Shown: positions 7,588 through 15,778, counted from the first letter of the stretch. The stretch: 64,000 bases of DNA from Terrimesophilobacter sp038243605 (GCA_038243605.1 JBBSQX010000001.1:1-64000), one strand, 5' to 3'. The notes: generated from the letters alone by a model not told the origin. Made by a program: numbers and translations.

Positions 7588-8679
7588 TCAGTCGGGGTAG
7601 CTACCGGTGAGGCGCACGGCCCCGCCGTTGACACCCTTCGCGCCCTGCTCGAAGCCCTCGAAGCCGCGCTCCGTCATGGCGATTTCGCCGACCGGCCACG
7701 AGTGGATGCCGTTGGCCGTCCACTCGGCCGCGATCGTGCGCGCGTGCGCAGCATCAACGATGGCGAACATGCCGATGCCAAGGTTCCAGGTTCCTTCCGT
7801 GTCGGTGAGCGCGAGCCCACCCCACTCTGCGAGAACACGAAAGACGGGTTGCGGTGACCAGCTCGCGCGCTCAAGCTCAACCCACGATCCGAGCGGCAGC
7901 ACACGAGCGAGGTTTGCCGCGATACCGCCACCGGTGACATGGCTGACGGCATGCACTGCGCCTGGGTGCTTGCCGAGCACATCAAGAATCGGCCGGGTGT
8001 AGAGGCTGGTGGGCTCAAGAAGCGTCTCGCCAATGAGGCCAAGCTCGGTGGTGTTTTCGCGATAACCAATCTTGCGCTCGGCAAGAATGTGCCGCACGAG
8101 CGAGAATCCGTTGCTGTGCAGTCCAGAGGAGGCAAGGGCAATCACGACGTCGCCGTCTTTCACCTTCTGCGGGCCGAGCACCGCATCCGCCTCGACAGCG
8201 CCAACGGCTGCTCCTGCGACATCGTAATCATCTGGACCAAGAAGGCCGGGGTGCTCTGCGGTTTCTCCACCCACGAGGGCCGTGCCCGTTTCGGAGCACG
8301 CCAGCGCGATGCCCGCCACAATCTCGGCAATACGCTCAGGAACAACTTTGCCGCACGCGATGTAGTCGGTCATGAACAGCGGCGTCGCCCCCACCACCAC
8401 GATGTCGTCGACAACCATGCCAACGAGGTCCTGGCCGATGGTGTCGTGCTTGTCGATGGCCTGCGCGATGGCGACCTTCGTGCCGACGCCATCCGTTGAG
8501 GTGGCCAGAAGCGGATGCCGGAAGGCGGTGAGTGCCGAGACGTCAAACAGTCCGGCGAACCCGCCAACGCCACCGATGACTTCTGGCCCGTGAGTCTGAG
8601 CAACAGCCGCCTTCATCAGCTCGACAGCGAGGTCGCCCGCGCTGGTATCAACTCCCGCTGCCGCATAGGCGTCACTCAT
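7588..8679 (-). CDS. purM: Phosphoribosylformylglycinamidine cyclo-ligase (AIR synthetase)
   Basis: PurM closes the imidazole ring, converting FGAM and ATP to AIR in step five of purine synthesis in the cytosol. The 363-residue length is usual for the family. Motifs include YAAAGVDTSAGD at the start, TSTDGVGTK for ATP binding, ALVGGETAEHPG and the glycine-rich HVTGGGIAANLARVLP. The ATG at 8679 is preferred to the longer frame because MSDAYAAAGVD is the conserved beginning and an AGAGGT lies upstream. It is last in a minus-strand operon, 22 bp after purF, and convergent with the YheO-type regulator gene four bases away. Confidence 0.97.
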   Translation of the reverse strand: MSDAYAAAGVDTSAGDLAVELMKAAVAQTHGPEVIGGVGGFAGLFDVSALTAFRHPLLATSTDGVGTKVAIAQAIDKHDTIGQDLVGMVVDDIVVVGATPLFMTDYIACGKVVPERIAEIVAGIALACSETGTALVGGETAEHPGLLGPDDYDVAGAAVGAVEADAVLGPQKVKDGDVVIALASSGLHSNGFSLVRHILAERKIGYRENTTELGLIGETLLEPTSLYTRPILDVLGKHPGAVHAVSHVTGGGIAANLARVLPLGSWVELERASWSPQPVFRVLAEWGGLALTDTEGTWNLGIGMFAIVDAAHARTIAAEWTANGIHSWPVGEIAMTERGFEGFEQGAKGVNGGAVRLTGSYPD

Positions 8680-8701
8680 CGTCAGACCTCTGTTCTCTGA
8701 A

Positions 8702-10216
8702 TCATTCCTGCCGGCCTGGGTCGCCGTACACGAGCGGGGTGAACTCTTTCGAAGACATGTCAACCTCGAGAAGGTTCTTGCCGATGAGGTGAGAGTCGGG
8801 CAACGGGATCGGGTAGACGCCGGTGAAGCACGCAGTGCACAGGCTTGAGCGTGGCTGTTCTGTCGACTCGATCATGCCGTCTTCAGAGAGGTAGCCGAGC
8901 GAATCTGCGCCGATCGTCTGGCGTACCTCGTCGACGGTCATTCCGGTGGCGAGCAGCTCTGCCCGCGACGCGAAGTCGATGCCATAAAAGCACGGCCAGG
9001 TGATGGGCGGGCTCGAGATGCGCACGTGCACTTCGGCGGCTCCCGCCTCGCGCAGCATGGCCACGAGGGCGCGCTGTGTGTTGCCGCGCACGATCGAGTC
9101 ATCAACAACGATGAGACGTTTGCCTTTAATGACTTCGCGCAGCGGGTTGAGTTTGAGCTTGATTCCACGCTGGCGGATGGTCTGTGACGGTTGAATGAAC
9201 GTGCGCCCCACGTAGGCGTTCTTCACGAGCCCCTGCCCGTAAGGGATGCCGGATGCCTCCGCGTAGCCGATCGCCGCTGGTGTTCCGGATTCTGGGGTCG
9301 GGATCACCAGATCCGCCTCCACCGGGTGTTCCATCGCGAGGCGGCGGCCCATCTCCACGCGAGCTTCGTGCACACCACGGCCAGCAATGGTGGTGTCTGG
9401 GCGAGCAAGGTACACGTACTCAAACACGCATCCTGCGCGCTTCACTGGAGCAAAACGCTGCGAGCGCAGACCGTTCTCGTCGATGGCGATGAGCTCACCC
9501 GGCTCCACCTCGCGCACAAAGGATGCGCCAACGATGTCGAGTGCGGCGGTCTCGCTCGCGACAACCCATCCGCGCTCCAGCCGCCCGAGAACGAGCGGGC
9601 GAACACCCTGAGGGTCGCGGGCTGCATACAGCGTTGTTTCGTCCATGAAGACGAGGCAGAAGGCTCCCTGCACGAGCGGAAGCACGTCAAGTGCTGTGGC
9701 TTCAAGCGTGTGGTCCATGTCGCCGGCAAAGAGCGCGGTGATCACGGCTGTATCGGTGGTGTTGCCCCGTGAAAGCTCGCCAGTGAGCTCCGGATACCGC
9801 TGCCGCACAAGCTCAAGAAGCTCGGCTGTGTTGGTCAGGTTGCCATTGTGGCCGAGAGCGACCGTTCCGCCCGCCGTGCTTCCGAGAGTCGGCTGCGCGT
9901 TCTGCCAGCTCGATGAACCGGTGGTGGAGTAGCGGGTGTGTCCGATGGCCAAATGCCCGACGAGAGTGTTGAGCGCTGCCTCGTTGAACACCTGCGAGAC
10001 GAGGCCCATGTCTTTGTAGACAAGGATTTTCGAGCCGTCGCTGGTGGCTATTCCCGCCGACTCTTGGCCGCGGTGCTGCAACGCATAAATCCCGAAGTAT
10101 GTGAGCTTGGCGACTTCTTCACCCGGGGCCCACACCCCGAACACTCCGCACGCGTCTTGCGGACCCTTCTCACCTGGAAGTAAATCGTGACTCAACCGAC
10201 CATCGCCACCGGCCAA
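8702..10216 (-). CDS. purF: Amidophosphoribosyltransferase
   Basis: PurF transfers glutamine nitrogen to PRPP, the committed step of purine synthesis. The 504 residues start with a propeptide of 22 residues before the Cys of CGVFGVWAP, which becomes the N-terminal nucleophile of the glutaminase domain. The PRPP-binding loop is VVDDSIVRGNT. The C-terminal LCTACF fits cysteines of the Fe-S-cluster (Bacillus-type) enzymes. It lies 10 bp after the small membrane-protein gene and 22 bp before purM, so the four minus-strand genes 10935 to 7588 look like one operon. Confidence 0.97.
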   Translation of the reverse strand: MAGGDGRLSHDLLPGEKGPQDACGVFGVWAPGEEVAKLTYFGIYALQHRGQESAGIATSDGSKILVYKDMGLVSQVFNEAALNTLVGHLAIGHTRYSTTGSSSWQNAQPTLGSTAGGTVALGHNGNLTNTAELLELVRQRYPELTGELSRGNTTDTAVITALFAGDMDHTLEATALDVLPLVQGAFCLVFMDETTLYAARDPQGVRPLVLGRLERGWVVASETAALDIVGASFVREVEPGELIAIDENGLRSQRFAPVKRAGCVFEYVYLARPDTTIAGRGVHEARVEMGRRLAMEHPVEADLVIPTPESGTPAAIGYAEASGIPYGQGLVKNAYVGRTFIQPSQTIRQRGIKLKLNPLREVIKGKRLIVVDDSIVRGNTQRALVAMLREAGAAEVHVRISSPPITWPCFYGIDFASRAELLATGMTVDEVRQTIGADSLGYLSEDGMIESTEQPRSSLCTACFTGVYPIPLPDSHLIGKNLLEVDMSSKEFTPLVYGDPGRQE

Positions 10217-10226
10217 AAAGTGCCCC

Positions 10227-10556
10227 TTATCCGTCGCTGTTGGGAATGTTGCCGTTCACAGAGGCAGGTTCCTCTTCACTATGCACGGCCAGTTTACCTG
10301 CGATGACCTGTTTGGCGCGACGGTGTGCTCTGCGGTCGAAGAGGAGCGCGATCACGGCACCAATCACGGCACCAAGCGGCACCCCGAACAGCGAAAAGTA
10401 GCCAAGAGACGCGGTGAAACCAACCTCTGGGTCGACCTCGAAGAGCGAGGTGAGTACGAGTGTGACGAGGAACCCGATGAGGGCACCCACCACCACGAAG
10501 GCCGAAATTTTCGGTGCGCGCCGGATGGTGACGGTGGTGCGTTCTTCGTCGGTCAT
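10227..10556 (-). CDS. Small two-helix membrane protein of unknown function
   Basis: A 109-residue protein. Two hydrophobic segments (about residues 18-39 and 52-73) are joined by an acidic loop, FEVDPEVGF, and followed by a strongly basic DRRAHRRAK stretch and a hydrophilic tail. The start MTDEERTT at 10556 is chosen because upstream sequence in the same frame overlaps the preceding gene and looks non-coding. Similar small proteins near purF in related genomes carry a loose potassium-transporter label, but nothing here shows a transport function. It lies four bases after the sterol-carrier-like gene. Confidence 0.75.
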   Translation of the reverse strand: MTDEERTTVTIRRAPKISAFVVVGALIGFLVTLVLTSLFEVDPEVGFTASLGYFSLFGVPLGAVIGAVIALLFDRRAHRRAKQVIAGKLAVHSEEEPASVNGNIPNSDG

Positions 10557-10560
10557 AGAC

Positions 10561-10935
10561 CTATTCTCGCTTATTCCAATCGAGTGGGAGCAAACCTTCG
10601 AGCGTCGCACGAGACCCAGACGCCGACACCCGGTCAGCGGCGAGCGCGGCAGACCACTCGAGTGACCCGGTGGCGAGGGCGACCCAGGTTTCTGCATCCA
10701 TCTCCACGACGTTCGGCGGAGTGCCACGCGTGTGGTTCGGACCCTCAACGCATTGCACCGCGCCGAGAGGGGGAACCCGCACCTCGAGCGTGTTGCCCGG
10801 GGCGGCATCCTCGAGCACCTGCAGGAGGAAGCGCACGGCAAGCGCCGTGGCTTCGGAACTCGCTTCGGTGCCATATTCCAGTTTGGTGCGCACGGAGGCC
10901 TCACCGACGATTGCAACTATCTTCGCTTTACCCAT
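10561..10935 (-). CDS. Sterol-carrier-like (SCP-2-type) small protein
   Basis: A 124-residue protein that resembles the bacterial SCP-like orthologues found next to purF in actinobacteria. Features are the segment APGNTLEVRVPPLGAVQCVEGPNHTRGTPPNVVEMDAETW (shown here in parts: EVRVPPLGAVQC, TPPNVVEMDAETW) and a C-terminal YLPL-like end, LLPLDW. No catalytic residue is evident. It is probably the first gene of the SCP-membrane protein-purF-purM operon and is divergent from purD, 47 bp away. The ATG at 10935 directly follows a TTG that could also serve. Function is unknown. Confidence 0.75.
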   Translation of the reverse strand: MGKAKIVAIVGEASVRTKLEYGTEASSEATALAVRFLLQVLEDAAPGNTLEVRVPPLGAVQCVEGPNHTRGTPPNVVEMDAETWVALATGSLEWSAALAADRVSASGSRATLEGLLPLDWNKRE

Positions 10936-10982
10936 CAATCCACGGTAATGGAATTCACGGAGAATGCGAGGCCGGGTAATCT

Positions 10983-12239
10983 GTGGGGGTGCGAATTCTC
11001 TTGCTTGGCTCCGGCGCGCGCGAGCATGCCATCGTTTCTGCGCTGCTCGCGGAGGGCGTCGATCACGACATCACGGTGGCGCGCGGGAATGCGGGAATCG
11101 CCGAGGTTGCCACGACAATCGGTCTCGACCCTGAAGATCCGAAACTCATCGCCGACTTTGCTTTCGATAACAACATTGAGCTCGTGATCATTGGCCCTGA
11201 GGCCCCGCTTGTTGCGGGCGTGGCCGATGCGTTGAAGCGTCGCCGCATTCCCGTTTTCGGGCCCACCAAGGCGGCCGCTCAGCTTGAAGGCAGTAAGGCG
11301 TTCGCGAAACGCGTGATGGATGCCGCGCATGTTCCCACGGGCGGTGCCGCGAGCGCATCCACCCTAGACGAGGTCGCTGCGGCACTCGACAAGCTGGGTG
11401 CCCCCTACGTTGTGAAGGCAGATGGCCTTGCCGCCGGAAAAGGCGTGCTCGTCACCGACGACCGCGACGCAGCGCTCGCCCACGCCGAACATTTTCTTCA
11501 GCTCGGCCCCGTGCTTATCGAAGAGTTTCTCGACGGCCCCGAGGTTTCGCTGTTCTTTCTTGCCGACGGCGAAACGGTGCTGCCGCTTTCTCCCGCGCAA
11601 GACTTCAAACGGGTGAGTGACGGGGATGTCGGGCCCAATACGGGAGGAATGGGAGCGTACTCCCCCCTTCCGTGGCTTGCGGAAGGCTTCGTCGACGAGG
11701 TGCTCGAGACGGTCGCGCTGCCGGTCGTGCGCCAGATGGCCGCAGAGGGAACCCCGTTTAGCGGTCTGCTCTACTGCGGGCTGGTTCTTACCCCGAAGGG
11801 CCTGCGGGTCATCGAGTTCAATGCTCGGTTTGGTGACCCAGAAACCCAGGTGGTGTTGCCGCGCCTCGTGACGCCGCTCAGCGGCCTGCTGCTCGCGGCC
11901 GCGACGGGCGCTCTCACCGGTTTGCCGCATCCGGAGTTCTCGGATGACGCGTGCGTCACCGTTGTTCTCGCGAGCGAAGGCTACCCGGAGGCCCCGGTGA
12001 CGGGCCGCCCCATTCTCGGCCTCGAGGCTGCCGCGGCCGTGCCGGGCGTGAGCATCCTGCACGCGGCAACCACCCGCGATGGCGACCACCTCGTCGCGAC
12101 GGGCGGTCGTGTTCTGAGCGTGGTGGCGACAGGGAGTGACTTTAGTGAGGCGCGAGCGCGGGTGTATGAAGCGCTCAACGCGATCACCCTTGAGGGTTCG
12201 CACTTTCGCACCGATATTGCGGCGCGGGTCGCGAAGTGA
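10983..12239 (+). CDS. purD: Phosphoribosylamine-glycine ligase (GAR synthetase)
   Basis: PurD joins phosphoribosylamine and glycine with ATP to give GAR, step two of purine synthesis. The 418-residue ATP-grasp protein opens with the Rossmann-like ILLLGSGAREHAI. It carries IIGPEAPLVAG, VVKADGLAAGKGV for ATP and EFNARFGDPETQ for metal binding. GTG at 10983 is used; a second GTG two codons later would also be compatible with the family. It is divergent from the purF operon and overlaps purC by four bases (GTGA). Confidence 0.97.
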   Translation: MGVRILLLGSGAREHAIVSALLAEGVDHDITVARGNAGIAEVATTIGLDPEDPKLIADFAFDNNIELVIIGPEAPLVAGVADALKRRRIPVFGPTKAAAQLEGSKAFAKRVMDAAHVPTGGAASASTLDEVAAALDKLGAPYVVKADGLAAGKGVLVTDDRDAALAHAEHFLQLGPVLIEEFLDGPEVSLFFLADGETVLPLSPAQDFKRVSDGDVGPNTGGMGAYSPLPWLAEGFVDEVLETVALPVVRQMAAEGTPFSGLLYCGLVLTPKGLRVIEFNARFGDPETQVVLPRLVTPLSGLLLAAATGALTGLPHPEFSDDACVTVVLASEGYPEAPVTGRPILGLEAAAAVPGVSILHAATTRDGDHLVATGGRVLSVVATGSDFSEARARVYEALNAITLEGSHFRTDIAARVAK

Positions 12240-13111
12240 GTGCCACGGTGGGTGGCGCAATGGCTGGCTCCATGAACGGCTGGGCGCTCGACTACTCGGG
12301 CAAAGTGCGCGACCTCTACCGTTCTACGGAGCGCCCTGGCGAAGTGTTGATGGTCGCCAGCGACCGCATCAGCGCCTTCGATCACGTGCTGGAGCCCGGC
12401 ATCCCACGCAAGGGTGAACTGCTCACCCAGTTGAGCATGTGGTGGTTCGACCAGCTCGATGGGGTGCCAAATCATCTCGTTCCCGGTGGTGCCGAGGCAA
12501 TCCCTGTCGAGGTTGCCGGGCGATCGATGCTTGTTCGCACTCTCGACATGTTGCCGATCGAGTGCGTTGTGCGCGGTTATCTCGCCGGTAGCGGGTGGGC
12601 CGAATATGAAACGCACGGAAGTATTTGCGGCGTGGACTTGCCTGCCGGGCTCGGTTTTGGCGACCGGCTGCCGCATCCGATTTTCACGCCCGCGTTCAAA
12701 GCCCCGATGGGTGAACACGACGAGAACATCACATTCGAGCGCACCGTTGAGCTCGTCGGATCTGACGCGGCGCACGCCTTGCGCGAGCTGAGTCTGGACA
12801 TTTTCACTCGCGCCAGCGCGATCGCCGACGCACGCGGACTGATCCTTGCGGACACGAAGTTCGAGTTCGGCACGGATGCCGACGGCACCATCACTCTCGC
12901 CGACGAGGTTCTCACGAGCGACAGCAGCCGCTACTGGGACACAGAGGCGTGGACCGCGGGCGATCGCAAGAACAGCTTCGACAAACAAGTGGTGCGCGAC
13001 TGGCTCTCACAGCATTGGGACGGCACCGGCACTCCCCCGCCCCTTGCGGATGACGTGATCGATCTCACCGCCGCGCGTTATCGCGAACTCATCTCCCGCC
13101 TTACCGCTTGA
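12236..13111 (+). CDS. purC: Phosphoribosylaminoimidazole-succinocarboxamide synthase (SAICAR synthetase)
   Basis: PurC ligates aspartate to CAIR with ATP. The 291-residue protein shows the family motifs YSGKVRDLY, VASDRISAFDHVL, VVRGYLAGSGW and LILADTKFEFG. The length is normal for actinobacterial PurC. The GTG at 12236 overlaps the purD stop, implying translational coupling. The gene ends at 13111, and the structured inverted repeat begins only three bases later. Confidence 0.97.
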   Translation: MSATVGGAMAGSMNGWALDYSGKVRDLYRSTERPGEVLMVASDRISAFDHVLEPGIPRKGELLTQLSMWWFDQLDGVPNHLVPGGAEAIPVEVAGRSMLVRTLDMLPIECVVRGYLAGSGWAEYETHGSICGVDLPAGLGFGDRLPHPIFTPAFKAPMGEHDENITFERTVELVGSDAAHALRELSLDIFTRASAIADARGLILADTKFEFGTDADGTITLADEVLTSDSSRYWDTEAWTAGDRKNSFDKQVVRDWLSQHWDGTGTPPPLADDVIDLTAARYRELISRLTA

Positions 13112-13114
13112 TTG

Positions 13115-13222
13115 CTTTCATAATTCAGGAGGTGATGGGACAGATGTGACTAGAGAGGCCCCTGCGGCACCAAACCGGCAACTTCTGCATCACCAGTCAC
13201 ACACCCTCCTGAATGATGAAAG
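13115..13222. other. 108-bp structured inverted-repeat element behind purC
   Basis: Outer arms at 13115-13132 and 13205-13222 pair over 17 of 18 positions (CTTTCATAATTCAGGAGG against CCTCCTGAATGATGAAAG). Inside, TGTGACT at 13145-13151 pairs with AGTCACA at 13195-13201, and GGTGATG at 13131-13137 pairs with CATCACC at 13188-13194. The last two cross, so they are either a pseudoknot or alternative folds. The element lies between the 3' ends of purC and the Lrp gene. It could be a bidirectional terminator, a small mobile repeat with terminal inverted repeats, or a structured RNA. There is no T-run. Confidence 0.55.
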
Positions 13223-13234
13223 TCAGTAGGACTA

Positions 13235-13282
13235 CTAACGCAGCACAGAGCTAACGCAAAACAGAGCTAACGCAAAACAGAG
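13235..13282. repeat. 16-bp tandem repeat at the 3' end of the Lrp gene
   Basis: Three 16-bp units (CTAACGCAAAACAGAG; the first copy differs by two bases) occupy 13235-13250, 13251-13266 and 13267-13282. On the minus strand each reads CTCTGTTTTGCGTTAG. The innermost copy encodes the last residues and stop codon of the Lrp-type regulator. The other two copies are tandem duplications of that end lying downstream of the stop. Confidence 0.85.
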
Positions 13283-13722
13283 CTAAGCAGCAAACTTGTT
13301 TCGCTGTTCACGACGCCCGGGATCGAGCGGATGCGGCCCAGCACGCTGTCGAAGTGGGCGAGGGTTTCTGCACCGAGCTCGGCCACGAGATCCCACGCAC
13401 CGTTCGTTGAGTGCAGCGAACGAATCTCGGGAATGCCACGAAGCTGCCGGATGACGGCGTCCGTGGTTCTGCCTTCCACCTCGATGAGCGTCACGGCCCG
13501 AACCTCGAGGGGGTCAAGCTCGTCACGAACGCGAACACTGAACCCAATGATGGTGCCAGAAGAGACCAGTCGTTCGATGCGGGAGGTGACGGTGGCGCGA
13601 GCGACTCCGAGCAGACGCGCGAGCTCCGCAACGGGGATGCGGCCATCCTCACGCAGGAGCGAAAGCAGGCGACGATCGGTCTCATCCAGGGCAGTCTTTT
13701 GCATAATGCAAATAGTAGCCAT
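13267..13722 (-). CDS. Lrp/AsnC family transcriptional regulator
   Basis: A 151-residue regulator. The N-terminal winged helix-turn-helix has LDETDRRLLSLLREDGRIPVAELARLLG and VTSRIERL; the C-terminal RAM-type ligand-binding domain follows. It probably senses an amino acid such as arginine, ornithine or proline and controls the divergent ornithine cyclodeaminase-CtlX operon. The start at 13722 is used because AGG lies a suitable distance upstream; an ATG at 13704, inside a perfect palindrome, is the alternative. The 3' end carries a tandem-duplicated 16-bp sequence. Confidence 0.9.
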   Translation of the reverse strand: MATICIMQKTALDETDRRLLSLLREDGRIPVAELARLLGVARATVTSRIERLVSSGTIIGFSVRVRDELDPLEVRAVTLIEVEGRTTDAVIRQLRGIPEIRSLHSTNGAWDLVAELGAETLAHFDSVLGRIRSIPGVVNSETSLLLSSVLR

Positions 13723-13731
13723 ACATAATGC
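13699..13731. promoter_or_regulatory. Probable Lrp-type operator pair
   Basis: TTGCATAATGCAA at 13699-13711 is a perfect 13-bp palindrome of the kind bound by Lrp/AsnC proteins. The core CATAATGC recurs at 13724-13731, 22 bp (about two helical turns) downstream. Both sit across the 5' end of the Lrp gene and ahead of the divergent ornithine cyclodeaminase gene, which suits autoregulation plus control of the operon. Confidence 0.55.
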
Positions 13732-13824
13732 CTAAATATTGGTCACACCGTGCACATTACCGTCGTTGTCGTTGCATATCGTCGGGTTCTAACGTTGGCC
13801 TTAAGCAAAAAGAGGAGTACGACA

Positions 13825-14856
13825 ATGACGCGATTCGTCGACGTAGGAAACATGGTCCGGTGGATTAGAGACCGCGGCCCGATCGACATCATGGCGGGCA
13901 TGGTCGAGTACCTTGAGAACGACTTCCGCCGCTGGGAAAGCTTCGACAAAAGCCCCCGTGTTGCCAGCCACACTCCGTTCGGCGTCATCGAGCTCATGCC
14001 AACGAGCGACATGGAAACCTACGGCTTCAAGTACGTGAACGGCCACCCCTCCAACCCGGCGCGCGGCTTCCAGACTGTGACCGCGTTCGGTGTTCTCGCC
14101 GACGTGCACAATGGCTACCCCACCTTCCTCAGCGAGATGACGGTGCTCACCGCACTGCGCACCGCCGCGACCTCCGCCATGGTCGCGAAGGCGCTCGCCC
14201 GCAAAGACAGCAAAGTCATGGCCCTCATTGGCGCCGGCAGCCAGGCCGAGTTCCAGGCCCTCGCCATCCGCGGCACCACCGGCGTTGACACCCTGCACAT
14301 TTGGGACACCGACCCTGAAGCGATACAGAAGTTCGTTCGCAACCTTGAGCCGCTCGGCTTCCACATCACCGTCGCAACCTCTGGCGCGGATGCGGCCAAG
14401 GGCGCTGACATCGTCACTGTCTGCACCGCAGACAAGGCGAACGCCACCGTGCTCACCCACGACATGGTTGCCCCCGGAATGCACATCAACGCCATCGGCG
14501 GTGACTGCCCCGGAAAGACGGAGCTCGACGCGAGCATCCTTGATGACGCCACCGTGTTCGTAGAATTCCCGGAGCAGACACGCATCGAGGGCGAAATTCA
14601 GAACAAGCCGGCCGACTTCCCGGTCACTGAGTTCTGGCAAGTTCTCACCGGCAAGGCCGCTGGACGCACCTCCGACGAGCAGATCACCGTCTACGACTCT
14701 GTCGGCTTCGCCATCGAAGACTTCTCCGCACTGCGCTTCGTGCGCGACGCTGTCGACGGCACCGACTTCTACGAGGACATCGACCTCGTCGCCAACCCAG
14801 ACAACCCCAAGGATCTCTTCGGTTTCGTGGGCGCCATGGCGCCAGTGGCCGGCTAA
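13825..14856 (+). CDS. Ornithine cyclodeaminase family protein
   Basis: A 343-residue member of the ornithine cyclodeaminase/mu-crystallin family, which converts L-ornithine to L-proline and ammonia using NAD. The NAD-binding motif is ALIGAGSQAEFQALA near the middle. Family motifs TVLTALRTAATSAMVAK and HINAIGGDCPGKTELD are present, the latter with the conserved Asp. The ATG at 13825 follows AGAGGAG; a frame extending upstream lacks family similarity. With CtlX one base downstream it would turn citrulline into proline. The full-length OCD architecture suggests a true cyclodeaminase, not a siderophore-type homologue. Confidence 0.9.
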   Translation: MTRFVDVGNMVRWIRDRGPIDIMAGMVEYLENDFRRWESFDKSPRVASHTPFGVIELMPTSDMETYGFKYVNGHPSNPARGFQTVTAFGVLADVHNGYPTFLSEMTVLTALRTAATSAMVAKALARKDSKVMALIGAGSQAEFQALAIRGTTGVDTLHIWDTDPEAIQKFVRNLEPLGFHITVATSGADAAKGADIVTVCTADKANATVLTHDMVAPGMHINAIGGDCPGKTELDASILDDATVFVEFPEQTRIEGEIQNKPADFPVTEFWQVLTGKAAGRTSDEQITVYDSVGFAIEDFSALRFVRDAVDGTDFYEDIDLVANPDNPKDLFGFVGAMAPVAG

Positions 14857-14857
14857 C

Positions 14858-15778
14858 GTGACCGCGCAGGCGCCCTCTGCCGTGGTCATGGTTCGACCAC
14901 TCCACTTCGACGTCAACCCGGTCACGGCGGCCGACAACGTGTTTCAGTCTGCGGTAGCCAACGGCTCCGCTGAGCGCTCAGCCGCGGCGTACCGCGAGAC
15001 GACGGCCCTTGCTGAAGCCCTTGAGGCTGCTGGCATTCGCGTGCACATCTTCGATGATGAGCGCACGGATCGCCCCGACAGCGTGTTCCCCAACAACTGG
15101 GTCTCGACGCACATCGGTGGGCACGTTGCCGTGTATCCAATGTTCGCCCCGAACCGGCGCCTTGAGCGCAGGTCAGACATCCTCGACATGCTGAAGTCGA
15201 AATACCGCGTGCAGGACATCATCGACTACTCGGGCCTTGAGCATGACGGTATTTACCTCGAGGGAACCGGGGCGATGGTTCTCGACAACCAGGAGCGTGT
15301 GGCCTATGTTGCGCGCTCGAACCGCGCGGACCCGATCGCCCTCGAGCGTTTCTGCACCAACTTCGGCTACGAGCCGATGGTGTTCGACGCCATCGACCCC
15401 AGCGGCACCGCGATCTACCACACCAACGTTCTCCTGTGCATCGCCACCGATTTCGTGCTCGCCGGTACCTCCATGATGGAGCCGGATGCGCGTCGGGACG
15501 AGATCATCGAACGCTTGAGCGCTGGCGGCCGCACCGTCATCGACCTCAGCTTCGAGCAGATCACGGAGTTCGCCGGAAACGCTTTTGAGATGACGGGAAC
15601 CGACGGGCGCATCCTCGCCATGTCTGCCCGCGCAGAGAAGAGCCTCACCGCCGAGCAGCGTGAGATCATCGAGCGCAGTTGCCGCATCGTGGCCGTGGAT
15701 GTTCCCACCGTTGAACTCTCTGGTGGGTCCGTTCGCTGCATGATCGCAGGCATCCACCTCACGCCGCGCAAGGACTGA
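14858..15778 (+). CDS. ctlX: Citrulline hydrolase CtlX-like, guanidino-group-modifying superfamily
   Basis: A 306-residue protein of the arginine-deiminase-related CtlX group, described as hydrolysing citrulline to ornithine, CO2 and ammonia. Conserved stretches include MVRPLHFDVNP, RPDSVFPNNWVSTH, LEGTGAMVLD with an acidic catalytic residue, IYHTNVLLC with the catalytic His, and GGSVRCMIAGIH with the expected nucleophilic Cys near the C-terminus. The GTG start lies one base after the ornithine cyclodeaminase stop, so the two are almost certainly cotranscribed. Confidence 0.85.
   Translation: MTAQAPSAVVMVRPLHFDVNPVTAADNVFQSAVANGSAERSAAAYRETTALAEALEAAGIRVHIFDDERTDRPDSVFPNNWVSTHIGGHVAVYPMFAPNRRLERRSDILDMLKSKYRVQDIIDYSGLEHDGIYLEGTGAMVLDNQERVAYVARSNRADPIALERFCTNFGYEPMVFDAIDPSGTAIYHTNVLLCIATDFVLAGTSMMEPDARRDEIIERLSAGGRTVIDLSFEQITEFAGNAFEMTGTDGRILAMSARAEKSLTAEQREIIERSCRIVAVDVPTVELSGGSVRCMIAGIHLTPRKD

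Noticed and set aside
11981..12988. Long minus-strand open frames opposite purD and purC
   Set aside because: They are shadows of purD and purC, without family similarity.
13115..13222. SAM-I/SAM-IV riboswitch
   Set aside because: Only short pieces (AGAGAGG, CCGGCAAC) recall the motif. The other conserved helices and a downstream sense gene are missing, so it is listed only as a structured element.
13801..14937. Long minus-strand open frame opposite ornithine cyclodeaminase
   Set aside because: It is a shadow of a well-supported gene, with a biased His/Val/Gly composition and no recognisable domain.
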